A stretch of DNA of 64,000 nucleotides from a virus: IMG/VR virus record IMGVR_UViG_3300036398_003487, positions 91,989 to 155,988 of that record; one strand, written 5' to 3'. The notes beneath the pieces were generated by a model that was not told the DNA's origin, did not search any database, and saw nothing but the letters and a program-made list of their open reading frames with translations. Numbering within the stretch: the first letter of the stretch is position 1; every line of letters begins with the position of its first letter. The position numbers and the translations under genes were made by a program. Positions 8,394-17,894 of the stretch are shown here, piece by piece.

Positions 8394-9098
8394 ATTTTGA
8401 GTTAAGCTCAATAACTTAATATATTCTTTTTTAGATGGTTTAGAGTTTGTAACTCTTTCTTTTGTTTCAACTAAAACATTTTTAAGTTCTTCATCAGATT
8501 CTGAAATTAATATGTCAATTTTTTGAACCGCATTTTCTTTTAATTCGTCAAATTTACTTTTTAAATTTTCTTCTTTTGAAGTTAAAATTTCTTTAATTGA
8601 ATTTCTTTCCGATTCAGTTAAATTTTCTAAATATTTTTCAGCAGTTTTATTAGCAACTTTTAACATTGAACTAATTGGAACTTTGGGTGTTTTATTTTCA
8701 ACAATTGGTTTAGTTTTAGTTAAACTTTCAACAATTTTCTTTTTGGCAATTGATTTTTTTTCAGGTTTTATCAAATCACCATACAATAAATCATCAATAG
8801 TTTCGTATTTGTTTTCTAAAACAATATCTTTTGTCCAACTTTTAATAAATTTATTTGTTGATTCTGAAAGATTTAGATTTTTAAATTCTGAAACCATATC
8901 CTCAACCAAGTAATTGGAAGTTTCTTTATCTAAACCTTTGTTTTCATTTAGGTTGTCATAAATTGACATCATTTTAACAAAATCTTTATTTTTCAATAAT
9001 TTTTTGTTAAAAAGATACATATCAGTTTTAAGAGCATCATTTTTGAATGACTCTACCAACTTATTTTCTACTAGTGTTTTAATTATTCCGAATCTCAT
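8388..9098 (-). CDS. Hypothetical head/core protein downstream of portal
   Basis: 236 residues, Lys/Glu-rich and almost entirely helical. It contains several (L/I)xE-type sequences (LSES, LTES, ISES, VLVE) that the prohead protease could cut. It occupies the position of T4 gp67/gp68 (core proteins between portal and protease) but I cannot show homology. The start 25 nt after the portal stop suggests co-transcription; the operon ends at the hairpin inside bS21. Confidence 0.65.
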   Translation of the reverse strand: MRFGIIKTLVENKLVESFKNDALKTDMYLFNKKLLKNKDFVKMMSIYDNLNENKGLDKETSNYLVEDMVSEFKNLNLSESTNKFIKSWTKDIVLENKYETIDDLLYGDLIKPEKKSIAKKKIVESLTKTKPIVENKTPKVPISSMLKVANKTAEKYLENLTESERNSIKEILTSKEENLKSKFDELKENAVQKIDILISESDEELKNVLVETKERVTNSKPSKKEYIKLLSLTQNL

Positions 9099-9122
9099 TT
9101 TATAATAATTTAATTATAAATA

Positions 9123-10970
9123 TCAATCCTTTAATAGTTTATCCAACTGATTTCCAATTTCACCCAATGATTCTTGAACTCTACCTAAATCAATCAGTTC
9201 ATCTTCATTTAACATTCCACTATTTTCTAATAAAATATTAAGACCTGAATTACGTTTTTCTACATTTTCAGGAACTGTACCTGCTCCTTCTGCCGATGGT
9301 GGGGCAGGACTTTCAGATGGTGGTGCAGGACTTTCGGAACCACCTCCAAATCCTTCCATTCCTCCTAATCCTGATTCAGGTGGAGCACCTCCACCTTCTG
9401 ATGGAGTACCCGCTGGTTCACCTTCTTTTTTACCATATAATTTATCTAAATTATCAAATAAACCTGTGTGAGTAATAACTTCGGCAGTTTTCTTAAGTTC
9501 TTCACCAACAGCTCTTTCAATACGTTGTTGTTGTAAATCAAGTTTAATTTCTTCATCTGAAAATCCAAGAATATGTTTCTTAGCCCATGACATAGACACT
9601 GGTGCAATACCACTACCAGGGTCGGCAACTAAATCCTTATATAATAAAACTTTTTCTTTCCATACATCAATCTTCATTAAATCAGCTTGAGTTGATGGGT
9701 TTGTCAAACTTAATGTAAAGTTTGATATTTCATCTTCAAAACCTAAAATGAATAAATGTATGATTGCAATTTTATTTAATTCAGAAATCATATTTTTCTG
9801 AATTCTGTTAATAGTTCTTGCAAAACGAATATCTTGTAATGATAAGTTTTTACCATCACCAACAGTTTCTTCAAAACCTAAAAATGCTTTAGGAACACGA
9901 AGAGCCGTTAACAATTTCTTTTGGATATACTCAATATCGGCAATCTCTGATAAGTTCGCAGCTCCTGGTAATGTCTCAATAGGCATTGTTTGTGTAGTAT
10001 CTCTAACAGGAACAAAATAATCTTGGTCAACTGCCATCTGATTAAATCTCATATCAACATTACCCGTTTTTTGGTCAACTGTTTGACTTCTCTTAAACTT
10101 ATTAGCAAATCTTTGGATATACGGTTCAACATCGGCGTCATCCATGTTACCAACAAATACTTTGAATACACGTCTTTCAGGTGCTCTTGATGTTCTATAA
10201 ATTAACATAGCGTCTTCAGATAACAATAATTGTTTCCAAATACGACGAGCCTTCTCCAACATAGCGGTACCATAAGGTAATCTTCTATCATCACCTAATA
10301 ATCTAAAGTGAGCGATTTCCCAAGTATTAAATTCTAAATCTTTTTGTTTCCATTTAAACTTTAAATGTTTTTTTTCGGGATTAGTAGTTGAATCTGTTGA
10401 ATGTGAACCCATACTGGCTTCCAATCTTTCAATTTCAATAATTGGTAGTTGCATACATCCAACAACACCTTTTTCAGGGTCTAATTTTATGTAAACAAAA
10501 TTATCACCATACTTACATGTGTTTCTTGTCCACATTGGTAAGTTAGTATTAATATCTAAAGCATTATTAAACAAATCACCTAAAATTGATTTAATTCTTG
10601 ATGATTCAGAATAGATTTGTAACATATAACCATCCTGATTGATGGTTGTTGATTCTTCAGCATAAATGTCTAAAGCAGCACCAATTTCAGGAGTAAATTC
10701 CATTGACTCATAGTCATAGAATGATGATAATCTGGTTGGTTCATAAAAAACCGCTTGTGTGTATAGATTATTTTCAATTCTACCCCATTGGTTTGCTAAA
10801 TAATATGTTTGTTGTGCCTGAAGTTTTTCTCTTTCATACTCAGACTTAGAGGTTGTTTTTAATAATTCACTCTTATCATATTTGTACGTAGGATAATCCT
10901 GACCCAAAAGAGAATTGGGTCCAAATGTTTGGGATAACCGTTGCCATACCGTTAGTTTATTTTCACTCAT
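9123..10970 (-). CDS. gp20: Portal protein (T4 gp20-like)
   Basis: 615 residues. The dodecameric portal initiates head assembly and passes DNA. T4-type portal features are readable: RLSSFYDYESMEFTPEIGAA (residues about 80-99, compare MDxxPEIxxALDIYxDE), ALDIYAEESTT, the clip/stem region YRTSRAPERRVFKVFVGNM, and later NLSEIADIEYIQKKLLTALR followed by VPKAFLGFEE. The C-terminal 100 residues include a Gly/Pro/Ser-rich linker (GGGAPPESGLGGMEGFGGGS) and end in a helix. The gene follows terminase in T4 order, although the gp18/gp19 tail genes are not between them. Confidence 0.95.
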   Translation of the reverse strand: MSENKLTVWQRLSQTFGPNSLLGQDYPTYKYDKSELLKTTSKSEYEREKLQAQQTYYLANQWGRIENNLYTQAVFYEPTRLSSFYDYESMEFTPEIGAALDIYAEESTTINQDGYMLQIYSESSRIKSILGDLFNNALDINTNLPMWTRNTCKYGDNFVYIKLDPEKGVVGCMQLPIIEIERLEASMGSHSTDSTTNPEKKHLKFKWKQKDLEFNTWEIAHFRLLGDDRRLPYGTAMLEKARRIWKQLLLSEDAMLIYRTSRAPERRVFKVFVGNMDDADVEPYIQRFANKFKRSQTVDQKTGNVDMRFNQMAVDQDYFVPVRDTTQTMPIETLPGAANLSEIADIEYIQKKLLTALRVPKAFLGFEETVGDGKNLSLQDIRFARTINRIQKNMISELNKIAIIHLFILGFEDEISNFTLSLTNPSTQADLMKIDVWKEKVLLYKDLVADPGSGIAPVSMSWAKKHILGFSDEEIKLDLQQQRIERAVGEELKKTAEVITHTGLFDNLDKLYGKKEGEPAGTPSEGGGAPPESGLGGMEGFGGGSESPAPPSESPAPPSAEGAGTVPENVEKRNSGLNILLENSGMLNEDELIDLGRVQESLGEIGNQLDKLLKD

Positions 10971-11028
10971 ACTAAAATATAAATACTTTTAAATTAAATT
11001 AAAGTTTAATCAAAATATGATACATAGG

Positions 11029-11202
11029 TTATGGAGTTGTCGGAGGATTTTCCGATGAAGAAATAGTACCAGTAGTTTCATTTGGTTTAATTTGTATTTT
11101 ATCACCATTTTGTATGATTGCAGTTAAAATACCAAGACCTGGAACAATCATTCTTGTACCAGCATTATATGTATTAGATTTTTGCCTTTTTAAAAAACCC
11201 AT
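11029..11202 (-). CDS. Small hypothetical protein between terminase and portal
   Basis: 57 residues from ATG at 11202, 4 nt after the terminase stop; a longer reading with a start inside the terminase gene is less likely. Sequence MGFLKRQKSNTYNAGTRMIV, then PGLGILTAIIQNGDKIQIKP, with a Thr/Ser/Pro tail. It is a compact beta-type protein in the head operon with no recognised family. Confidence 0.6.
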   Translation of the reverse strand: MGFLKRQKSNTYNAGTRMIVPGLGILTAIIQNGDKIQIKPNETTGTISSSENPPTTP

Positions 11203-11206
11203 AATT

Positions 11207-12952
11207 TTATCTTCTTCCTCCGAATAACCATAAATAGTTTTCGTAGTCGCTTTTTGTAGCTTCTCGTTTAAAGTTTTCCTGATGTTGTGGGATAACCGGT
11301 TCCATAAATTGTTTTCTGTTATACTCATTTGTATTAACAGTCCACGAATCAATCATCGCTTTTGTCTGATTTGTAACCTTATTAAGTGATGTAAATGATG
11401 ATTCACCGACATAAAGAGCCATTGCCACAGACATAATCAAGTCATCATGTTGTCCCTTTTGGTGGTCAGGTCTCCCATTCATATAAATGAATGTATTCAT
11501 TTCGTTTAATAACCTACTTGAATTTATTCTAAATCCATGCCTTAAATATTCTTCAAACGTCGCAATAATTTGAACTCTTTTAGCGTTAAAATTAATTCCT
11601 GGTATTTTTTCTGTGGCCTTTGGGTCATATTTCCATTTATTTGAAACGTCAACACCATCAACATACATATTTCTATAACCCAACTCTCTTAATCTTAAAG
11701 ATGTTGTAACACCCATACCGCCTGTAATATCAATAACAATAAATGCGTTATACATATTACCCCACTTATAACATATTTCAGCCAAAGTGTCAGGAGGAAG
11801 TTTACCAACATATTCTGCCACTTGCTCTCTCGTATCAAAATCCACAATTTGGAATGTTGAGAAATCCTCACTATCTCCACGAGATACGTCAACACCCATG
11901 ATATATTTTTTACCCATCTCAGGTTCTTTCCAAATCCAAAGTCCACCACCCATCATTTTTGTAGGAGGTTCCTTAACCATATTAACTCTTAAATTTTCCA
12001 ATAAATCAGAATCAAATACGTTATCACCCGAACCAAGAAACGCACATTCCAATTCCTGATTAACCTTACGTTTATCGTATTTAAGTTTCTTAACCATTGA
12101 CTCATACCAAGAAGAACTTGGTTTATATCCCTGAGCAATTAGTTGTCTTATATCATCAAAGTTTTTTTCTTTATTGTTATAGTCAATAATTTCAACATTT
12201 GGATAGTCATTACGATTTAAATAATAATGAATAATATCTTTTACATTGATTAATGATAAATCTTTAGCGTATCTTGGGTCTTTCCACCAAACCATTTCGG
12301 AAACTTTAAATTCATTCATTCCCTTTAGTGCTTGGTCGTAAATTTCATAGTAAATTGCATCATATCCATTTGGTGTTGATACAACTATTACCTTACCACC
12401 TGTGGATAAGGACGCCATACAAGCCGCCCAAAAATCACCATCTGCTTCAATGTATGCGGCTTCGTCAAATATTAATATTGTTGGTGTGTAACCACGAAGA
12501 GCATCCTTAGATGTTGCAACCGCTTTAACTTCACATCCGTTTGTTAATTTAAAATGTCTTTGTGAGTTTTTTTCAGATGAAAATCCAACACCAACCCAGC
12601 TAGGCCACTGGTCAGTAAATCCTCTAATCTTATTTGCTACCTCAACCGCAGTATCCAACTTATTCGCAATAATCAAAACTTTTTCAGGACTATTCTTTTT
12701 AGCAAAAACAAGTTTTTTTGATGACCATGCGGCAGTTACTGTAGATACACCAGCTTGTCTGTACTTTAATGCGATATTTTCATTGTAATTTTCGTAATCC
12801 TCAACTAAACTAACTTGGTCAGGGAATAACTCTAACGGGACATACTTTGAAACAGTGTTGTCATATGTCTGTAAATAAGTTTTAAGGGCGTATGGTGTTG
12901 ATTTCATACACTTGGCATACTCCATTAAAACGGCTTCTTTAGATAAACTCAT
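11207..12952 (-). CDS. gp17: Terminase large subunit (T4 gp17-like)
   Basis: 581 residues; the DNA-packaging ATPase and headful nuclease. Walker A-like KYRQAGVST at residues 63-71 and Walker B with catalytic Glu IFDEAA at 161-166 define the ATPase. The RNase H-type nuclease begins with GVDVSRGDSED (353-363), continues with FIVIDITGGMG and ends with HDDLIMSVAMAL, supplying the acidic metal ligands. KYRQAG in place of the canonical GKT loop matches the T4 gp17 class (SRQLGKT/KARQLG). It is the first gene of the minus-strand packaging/portal operon; no small terminase subunit is recognisable nearby. Confidence 0.96.
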   Translation of the reverse strand: MSLSKEAVLMEYAKCMKSTPYALKTYLQTYDNTVSKYVPLELFPDQVSLVEDYENYNENIALKYRQAGVSTVTAAWSSKKLVFAKKNSPEKVLIIANKLDTAVEVANKIRGFTDQWPSWVGVGFSSEKNSQRHFKLTNGCEVKAVATSKDALRGYTPTILIFDEAAYIEADGDFWAACMASLSTGGKVIVVSTPNGYDAIYYEIYDQALKGMNEFKVSEMVWWKDPRYAKDLSLINVKDIIHYYLNRNDYPNVEIIDYNNKEKNFDDIRQLIAQGYKPSSSWYESMVKKLKYDKRKVNQELECAFLGSGDNVFDSDLLENLRVNMVKEPPTKMMGGGLWIWKEPEMGKKYIMGVDVSRGDSEDFSTFQIVDFDTREQVAEYVGKLPPDTLAEICYKWGNMYNAFIVIDITGGMGVTTSLRLRELGYRNMYVDGVDVSNKWKYDPKATEKIPGINFNAKRVQIIATFEEYLRHGFRINSSRLLNEMNTFIYMNGRPDHQKGQHDDLIMSVAMALYVGESSFTSLNKVTNQTKAMIDSWTVNTNEYNRKQFMEPVIPQHQENFKREATKSDYENYLWLFGGRR

Positions 12953-12984
12953 ATACTATAAATATAAAATTTATATTAAAATAG

Positions 12985-13010
12985 AAAACCCTTCATCTCT
13001 GAAGGGTTTT
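12985..13010 (-). terminator. Rho-independent terminator
   Basis: AAAACCCTTCA, TCTC, TGAAGGGTTTT is an 11-bp perfect stem between the gene at 13018 and the terminase gene. It would end transcription coming from the 13-17 kb genes before terminase. Confidence 0.8.
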
Positions 13011-13017
13011 AAAGTTT

Positions 13018-14340
13018 TTAGTTGATACCTAATCCTTTTAAGAAGTCATCAAAATCCTCATCATCATCATCATCATCATCGTCGTCGTCGTCATCATCCT
13101 CATATTTTTTTATAGTATCTTCATACTCATATCCTTTTAGTTCTTCAACAATTTCATCAACCATATCTTTCACCATTTTCTTTCCTTTTGGTGAACCTGA
13201 TAAAATTTCACGAGCCATTGCAAAAAATTCGTTTGGAGTAAGTTCGGCAAACTTAACAAGGAAATACTGTTGTAAGTTTCTCTTATCGTCATCAAATAAC
13301 TCATCAGGATAAGACTCACGGAACTTTTGCCAAATAACTGGACCTAATCTCATATCCCAAATTTCACCAACAACAGTATCTTGTGAGTTAATTACTGCCT
13401 CTTGTCTTGTCTTATCTTTTGGTAATCCGTATGTACCAGCAATTTCCATAACACCTTTAGCAAGTTCATGAATAAGAATTGGTAAGTTAACACCACGAGC
13501 CTTTACTGTCGGTGGGTCAGTCTTAGCATCTAACTCAGACATACCATATGTTGATTCTCCACCACCCGCCATACCTTGAACCATTGAGTCGGGCATTAAC
13601 CAATAAAGTGAATCGGCAAATGACATAAACACACCATACAAATTTAATAACCTTGGGTTAATGGCATTTAATTCTCTGTTTAACAATTCAAACATATAAG
13701 AAGATTGTTTAGCAGCTCCTTGGATAAGTGAGTTAATAAATCGTCTTTTAGCCTTTTCTAAGTCAAATTTTTCAAATGAGTCCATGAAATCTTCAAGTTG
13801 TTCTTGTTCTTCTTCAGAACCAAACATATTTTCAATTTCTTCTTCACTTGGTTCTTCACCTTTAGGAGATAACTTACTTGAGTCAATATCATTTGGTTGA
13901 ACCAACTTTACATCATATTGTAACGCTCCTTCAGGAATTGCAAATTCTTTTTGAACAACCTCAATCGCAAGTTCTTCCAAGTATTCTCTGTTTTCAGATT
14001 CTATCTGAGCAATCTCTTGCATAGCATTCATTACCATCATTTGAAGTTGCATCATAGCATTTTGTGATGTAACATCTTGAAGGCCAGTATATCTTTTTAA
14101 TCTGTTGATAACCTCTTTAAATCTCTGTGATGCAATAAGTTGCTCAAAGTTAGATGGTTTATCCGGTCCTTCAGGTGTAATTTCAGGAAATGCTTTACTA
14201 CCTGAATGAGGAGTTTCACCTTTTTCAAATTTAGATTGAATATCAGGAGCCATTCTTTCAGGTCCTTCGTATCCGATAGGTGCCTCATTAATTCGACTAA
14301 CCAATCTTTTTACTAATTGTTCTTTTTTCATCTTACTCAC
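13018..14340 (-). CDS. Large virion-type protein with prohead cleavage motif and poly-Asp tail
   Basis: 440 residues. The N-terminus KKEQLVKRLVSRINEAPIGY contains INE|A, identical to the inferred capsid cleavage site. The middle is helical with long amphipathic stretches (NAMMQLQMMVMNAMQEIAQI); residues about 300-390 read like a folded conserved domain (VNLPILIHELAKGVMEIAGT, then RLGPVIWQKFRESYPDELFD). Near the C-terminus is a run of 13 Asp followed by EDFDD, encoded by GAT/GAC repeats at about 13062-13100. Probably a core or internal head protein encoded next to the packaging genes. Homologues exist in Bacteroidota phages as I recall, but I cannot name a function. Confidence 0.75.
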   Translation of the reverse strand: MSKMKKEQLVKRLVSRINEAPIGYEGPERMAPDIQSKFEKGETPHSGSKAFPEITPEGPDKPSNFEQLIASQRFKEVINRLKRYTGLQDVTSQNAMMQLQMMVMNAMQEIAQIESENREYLEELAIEVVQKEFAIPEGALQYDVKLVQPNDIDSSKLSPKGEEPSEEEIENMFGSEEEQEQLEDFMDSFEKFDLEKAKRRFINSLIQGAAKQSSYMFELLNRELNAINPRLLNLYGVFMSFADSLYWLMPDSMVQGMAGGGESTYGMSELDAKTDPPTVKARGVNLPILIHELAKGVMEIAGTYGLPKDKTRQEAVINSQDTVVGEIWDMRLGPVIWQKFRESYPDELFDDDKRNLQQYFLVKFAELTPNEFFAMAREILSGSPKGKKMVKDMVDEIVEELKGYEYEDTIKKYEDDDDDDDDDDDDDEDFDDFLKGLGIN

Positions 14341-15226
14341 CTTTTAATTTAATATTCATTTTACCAAAACTTAAATAATCAGGTAATTTACCTTTTGGTC
14401 TTGGGTCTGTGTTAGGAGCTGGTTGAAAAGGGTTTTTTCTAGGGTTTGTTGTTGTTCTTTCCTTTTCCTTAGTTTTTTCTTTTTCCTTAGTTCCCGAACC
14501 TTTTGGTTTTGGGTCAGTGTTAGGTGCCGGTTGAAAAGGATTCTTTCTTGTAGGAGTAGTTGTTTTTTCCTTTTCTTTAGTTTTTTCTTTTGTTTTTGAT
14601 TCCAAAATACTTTTAATCAAATCTTTTTTAGTCATAGTTGGTCTTAAATTTTCTTCAATGATTTCTCTCATTTTTCGTTCCAAAATTACTTCATATGGAT
14701 TTTTACCTTCTTTTAATGACTTTTTGACATCAAGAACACATCTTTCAAATTTCTTATCTTCACCTTTAGTGTAATCATCTTTCTTCTTACCTTCCAAACC
14801 TAATGATGATGTACAGATAGCCCAAGGATTTTTTTCAACTTTCTTTTTTCTTTTTTTCTTACCTTCAGTCATTTCACCTTCAGCGGTAGAAATTTTTAAA
14901 ACTCCGTTTTCCACTTTAGCTGTTGACGGTTTATTAGGGTCATTTGATTTTGGAATTACAGTTCCTTTATTTTGAATGTCCGATAAAGGTATATTTGTGG
15001 TTGTTGTTACATCTTTAGTTTGAGTAATTGCTTCTTTAGCTTCAGTTTTTTTACCACCTGAAAACATTCTTCCAATAGGTTTATCCATTTTACCATAACC
15101 AACAAATCCATGGGCATTAACCATAGATTCATATAAGGTATTAATTTGTTTTGGAGATTGTTTACTTAAATTTTCTTTAGTAAAACCTATCTCAACTAAT
15201 TTTTGAATTTGTCTTTTTATTTCCAT
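14333..15226 (-). CDS. Basic low-complexity protein with duplicated C-terminal module
   Basis: 297 residues from the ATG at 15226; an upstream in-frame ATG at 15253 would overlap the previous gene more deeply. It is Lys/Thr/Glu-rich. The C-terminus contains two near-identical copies of KNPFQPAPNTDPxPKG separated by Lys/Glu/Thr-rich linkers, ending PDYLSFGKMNIKLKG. The middle has a Cys pair (NPWAICTSSLGLEGKKKDDY, later FERCVLDVKKSL). It overlaps the genes on both sides (8 nt and 35 nt), indicating a tight operon. Probably a DNA- or protein-binding internal virion protein; no function assigned. Confidence 0.65.
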   Translation of the reverse strand: MEIKRQIQKLVEIGFTKENLSKQSPKQINTLYESMVNAHGFVGYGKMDKPIGRMFSGGKKTEAKEAITQTKDVTTTTNIPLSDIQNKGTVIPKSNDPNKPSTAKVENGVLKISTAEGEMTEGKKKRKKKVEKNPWAICTSSLGLEGKKKDDYTKGEDKKFERCVLDVKKSLKEGKNPYEVILERKMREIIEENLRPTMTKKDLIKSILESKTKEKTKEKEKTTTPTRKNPFQPAPNTDPKPKGSGTKEKEKTKEKERTTTNPRKNPFQPAPNTDPRPKGKLPDYLSFGKMNIKLKGE

Positions 15227-15611
15227 CTTCTTCAAACTCTTTATAAAATTCAAGGATTATATCCTTTTCATATAATTTATCTTTTACTTGTTGTTCAGTC
15301 ATTCCAAAGTGAAAAACTAATCTTTCATCTTTGTCACTATCGTTTTCCCAAGCTAAAGCTACCACATTGTCTATTGCATCTTTCATACAAAAAAAATCGG
15401 AGTTTTGAATGAGCTCCATATCTATTCCGTCTCTATTCAATACTCCTACTTTTTTAATTTCTTCAGTATCAGGTGGTGTTGGGTTTCCATTAGCTGGAAC
15501 TGTGTCCCAATCATCACCAAATACTTCAGTTGTTTGTGAGAAAATAAACTCGTAAGTTTTGTTTCCCCTATAATTAGCTCCTAATCCGTTAACAAAAACT
15601 AAATAACTCAT
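15192..15611 (-). CDS. Hypothetical conserved phage-type protein, 139 aa
   Basis: Reads MSYLVFVNGLGANYRGNKTY, EFIFSQTTEVFGDDWDTVPA, then an acidic alpha/beta region. I recall similar short proteins with VFGxDWDxxPA beside head genes of other T4-like phages, but no function is established. It overlaps the next gene by 4 nt and the gene at 14333 by about 35 nt, so it sits in the middle of a translationally coupled operon. Confidence 0.7.
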   Translation of the reverse strand: MSYLVFVNGLGANYRGNKTYEFIFSQTTEVFGDDWDTVPANGNPTPPDTEEIKKVGVLNRDGIDMELIQNSDFFCMKDAIDNVVALAWENDSDKDERLVFHFGMTEQQVKDKLYEKDIILEFYKEFEEDGNKKTNSKIS

Positions 15612-16885
15612 AGGATATTACCTTGTGGGGACACCTTAAGTTGCTTGTCTTTATTTTCAAATACTAAATTACCTTTATTAGTTTTACCTACAAAAGTTAC
15701 AAATGGGAAATTGTTAACAATCTTTTTTGATATTTCAGCTTGAGCTTCAGTTAAAGATAATCTTTCAATTTCTTTGTTGTATTTAATTTTTCTTGATTCT
15801 GAAATAACTTTTTGTTCTTTTTTCTTTTCTTTAACAAATTTCTTTTCATTTTCATTAATTACAACATAACTTTTAAGAACTTTTTCAATTGTTGACTCCC
15901 CAAAAATTTTATCTAAGCTAGCAGTAACAAAATCCTCCTCTTTAAATTCCATTTCGTCCATCCATCCTTCAGCCATTTCACCCTCAGGTTCAGGCATTGG
16001 TTCTTCTTCCGAAGACATATCAGGTTCTTCACTTGACATTTCATCTTCAGATGAACCCATATCTTCCATTCCGTAATCGGATTCTTCCTCACCTTCAAAT
16101 CTAGATAAAATTTCTTCTTTATCTTCTTCATCCAATGAATTTAAATCTAAAGAAGATAATATTGAATTAATAACATATTTTACATCTTTACTTGATAACT
16201 CATCTTCACCTGAATAATCTCTAATTTTTTGAGCCAACTTTCCAGTTAACTTTTGGATAGATTTAAATGTTACAGGTTCACCTTCCCCACCTTCTGATGG
16301 TAATTCACCCATATCTTCCATACCTGTTGGTTCTTCCATACCTGTTGGTTCTTCCATACCCATTTCATCACCTTCAGGTGCAACTGGTAAATCACCACCC
16401 ATGTCTGAACCCATAGATGGGTCAGCAGGTGCAGGAGTTTCCTCAGGAGCAGGTGCCGGTGGAGGTAAATCTGAAGGTGCTTCAGTTGGGGCTTCCATTT
16501 CAGGTTTTGGTGTTTTTAACATGTATTTCTTATCTTCAGTAAATAAAGAAATTCCTTCACTAATACCATTAACTCTATTAATTTCACCAGCCATTAAATT
16601 TAATTTTCTCATAGCTGCAGAGTATGAAGAAAAATGTTTTCTATTCTTCATATGGTCAATATAATCTGAAGTAGATTCATTGATTTGTTTTTTAATGATA
16701 TAACCCAATCTTTCTTTTACAATTTCATAGGTGTTACCATCAGCTAATGTTACTCTGTAATCAACTGAAGATGTTTCATTAATTGAATTTGGTATATTCT
16801 CGTTATAACGAGCTATTTCCATAATTCTTTGGATTTTATCCATACCTTGTAGTTTCTCACTACCAATTGGTTTTAGTTTGCTCAT
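15608..16885 (-). CDS. Acidic Pro/Met-rich structural-type protein
   Basis: 425 residues. The N-terminal third is helical with sites that fit prohead protease cleavage (SINETSS, KKQINESTSD). Residues about 130-205 are a proline/acid linker with a short tandem repeat (MEEPTG twice, then MED). An acidic Ser/Glu region follows and the C-terminus is a small folded domain (ISKKIVNNFPFVTFVGKTNK, then GNLVFENKDKQLKV). It lies in the operon leading to the 13-kb gene. Likely a core or scaffold-related protein; family not known to me. Confidence 0.7.
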   Translation of the reverse strand: MSKLKPIGSEKLQGMDKIQRIMEIARYNENIPNSINETSSVDYRVTLADGNTYEIVKERLGYIIKKQINESTSDYIDHMKNRKHFSSYSAAMRKLNLMAGEINRVNGISEGISLFTEDKKYMLKTPKPEMEAPTEAPSDLPPPAPAPEETPAPADPSMGSDMGGDLPVAPEGDEMGMEEPTGMEEPTGMEDMGELPSEGGEGEPVTFKSIQKLTGKLAQKIRDYSGEDELSSKDVKYVINSILSSLDLNSLDEEDKEEILSRFEGEEESDYGMEDMGSSEDEMSSEEPDMSSEEEPMPEPEGEMAEGWMDEMEFKEEDFVTASLDKIFGESTIEKVLKSYVVINENEKKFVKEKKKEQKVISESRKIKYNKEIERLSLTEAQAEISKKIVNNFPFVTFVGKTNKGNLVFENKDKQLKVSPQGNIL

Positions 16886-16891
16886 AATTTT

Positions 16892-17080
16892 TTAACTATT
16901 TAATCCGTTAAAACCGCCTATTGTTACGGCGTTTAGTTGTATTACAGTATCTCCTGAAATTGTTCCACCACCATAAGTTGGGTGTGGTTGTAATGTTGAT
17001 GTACAAGTATTACAATTAGTTCCACCTGTAGTGTTGTTAATAACCACATAAGTATATGTTCCAGAAGAATACTGCGCCAT
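16892..17080 (-). CDS. Small Gly/Thr-rich protein
   Basis: 62 residues, MAQYSSGTYTYVVINNTTGG, then TNCNTCTSTLQPHP. It is low in charge, rich in Thr/Gly/Asn, with a CxxC; the composition resembles short beta-structured virion decoration pieces. It lies 6 nt upstream of the gene at 15608 in the same direction. Function unknown. Confidence 0.6.
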   Translation of the reverse strand: MAQYSSGTYTYVVINNTTGGTNCNTCTSTLQPHPTYGGGTISGDTVIQLNAVTIGGFNGLNS

Positions 17081-17112
17081 AATTTAAGTTTTCTTAATAA
17101 ATATACAGAAAT

Positions 17113-17874
17113 TTAAGATTTTTTTAGATTAAGTAAAAAATCTATCTTTTGTTCCATTAGTGATAATTCTTTATCGACCAATTTATTCTCTAAATTAAAT
17201 AGTTTTTCCAAATAATCACTTCTTCTTAAGTACTTAAAGACCAAATTTTCATATGAATATTCACCATCTTTTTTAAGACCTGAACTCCTATATTTTTTAA
17301 GTTTTTCTTTAAATTTTTTAATATATTCTCTTGCTTCATCAATATCTTTCTCTGATGCGTTATCAACCACAGTGTCAATCTGTGTTTTCCAATGATTAAT
17401 TTTTGACTTTAATAATTTAGTGTCTATCTTAACTTCTTCTTTTTCAGGTTTCATATCCCATTCATCATATAGAACTGAATAAACACCTGAACTAAAATGT
17501 GCTTCAGATGCGTTTTGAACATATAGTTCAACTTCATACCCAAAAATTTTAATATCGTGATTGGTATTGAAAATAGTTTTTTTAACTTTAAATAATTCTT
17601 CGTAAAGTGATAACTCAGTGTCAGAAAATTGAATGAAATCACAAACGACGTGTAAATCAATATCAGAATACTCCGACCAATTGTAGTTTGCTAAAGAACC
17701 TGTGAAAATAACATCCTCAATTAATAAAGGAACACCAATAAAATCAATAAATTCATTTGCAGTGTAAAGTAATTTTTCTCTTACTTCTTTACGCAACTTC
17801 ATGTTCTCATCCCAAATTTTTGAGTTAAGTTCATCTTTAGAAAAAAAACTTTGAATTATATTATTATCTTTCAC
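17113..17874 (-). CDS. Nucleotidyltransferase-fold protein
   Basis: 253 residues. Residues 57-79 read FTGSLANYNWSEYSDIDLHV, the GS-x(9-11)-DxD signature of the polymerase-beta-like nucleotidyltransferase fold, with DIDLHV supplying two metal-binding Asp. A third acidic residue is probable in YEVELYVQ. The C-terminal half is a helical Lys/Glu region ending in a coiled coil. Comparable proteins occur near head genes of other T4-like phages. The substrate cannot be read from sequence: a tRNA, an antibiotic-like small molecule or a protein are all possible. Confidence 0.75.
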   Translation of the reverse strand: MKDNNIIQSFFSKDELNSKIWDENMKLRKEVREKLLYTANEFIDFIGVPLLIEDVIFTGSLANYNWSEYSDIDLHVVCDFIQFSDTELSLYEELFKVKKTIFNTNHDIKIFGYEVELYVQNASEAHFSSGVYSVLYDEWDMKPEKEEVKIDTKLLKSKINHWKTQIDTVVDNASEKDIDEAREYIKKFKEKLKKYRSSGLKKDGEYSYENLVFKYLRRSDYLEKLFNLENKLVDKELSLMEQKIDFLLNLKKS

Positions 17875-17894
17875 AAATAATAAATATCAACTAA

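Noticed and set aside
11203-11352. N-terminal extension of the small gene after terminase
   Set aside because: It overlaps the end of terminase in another frame; the ATG at 11202, 4 nt after the terminase stop, is a better start.
13022-13312. Poly-Ser frame on the plus strand
   Set aside because: Antisense shadow of the poly-Asp tail of the gene at 13018.
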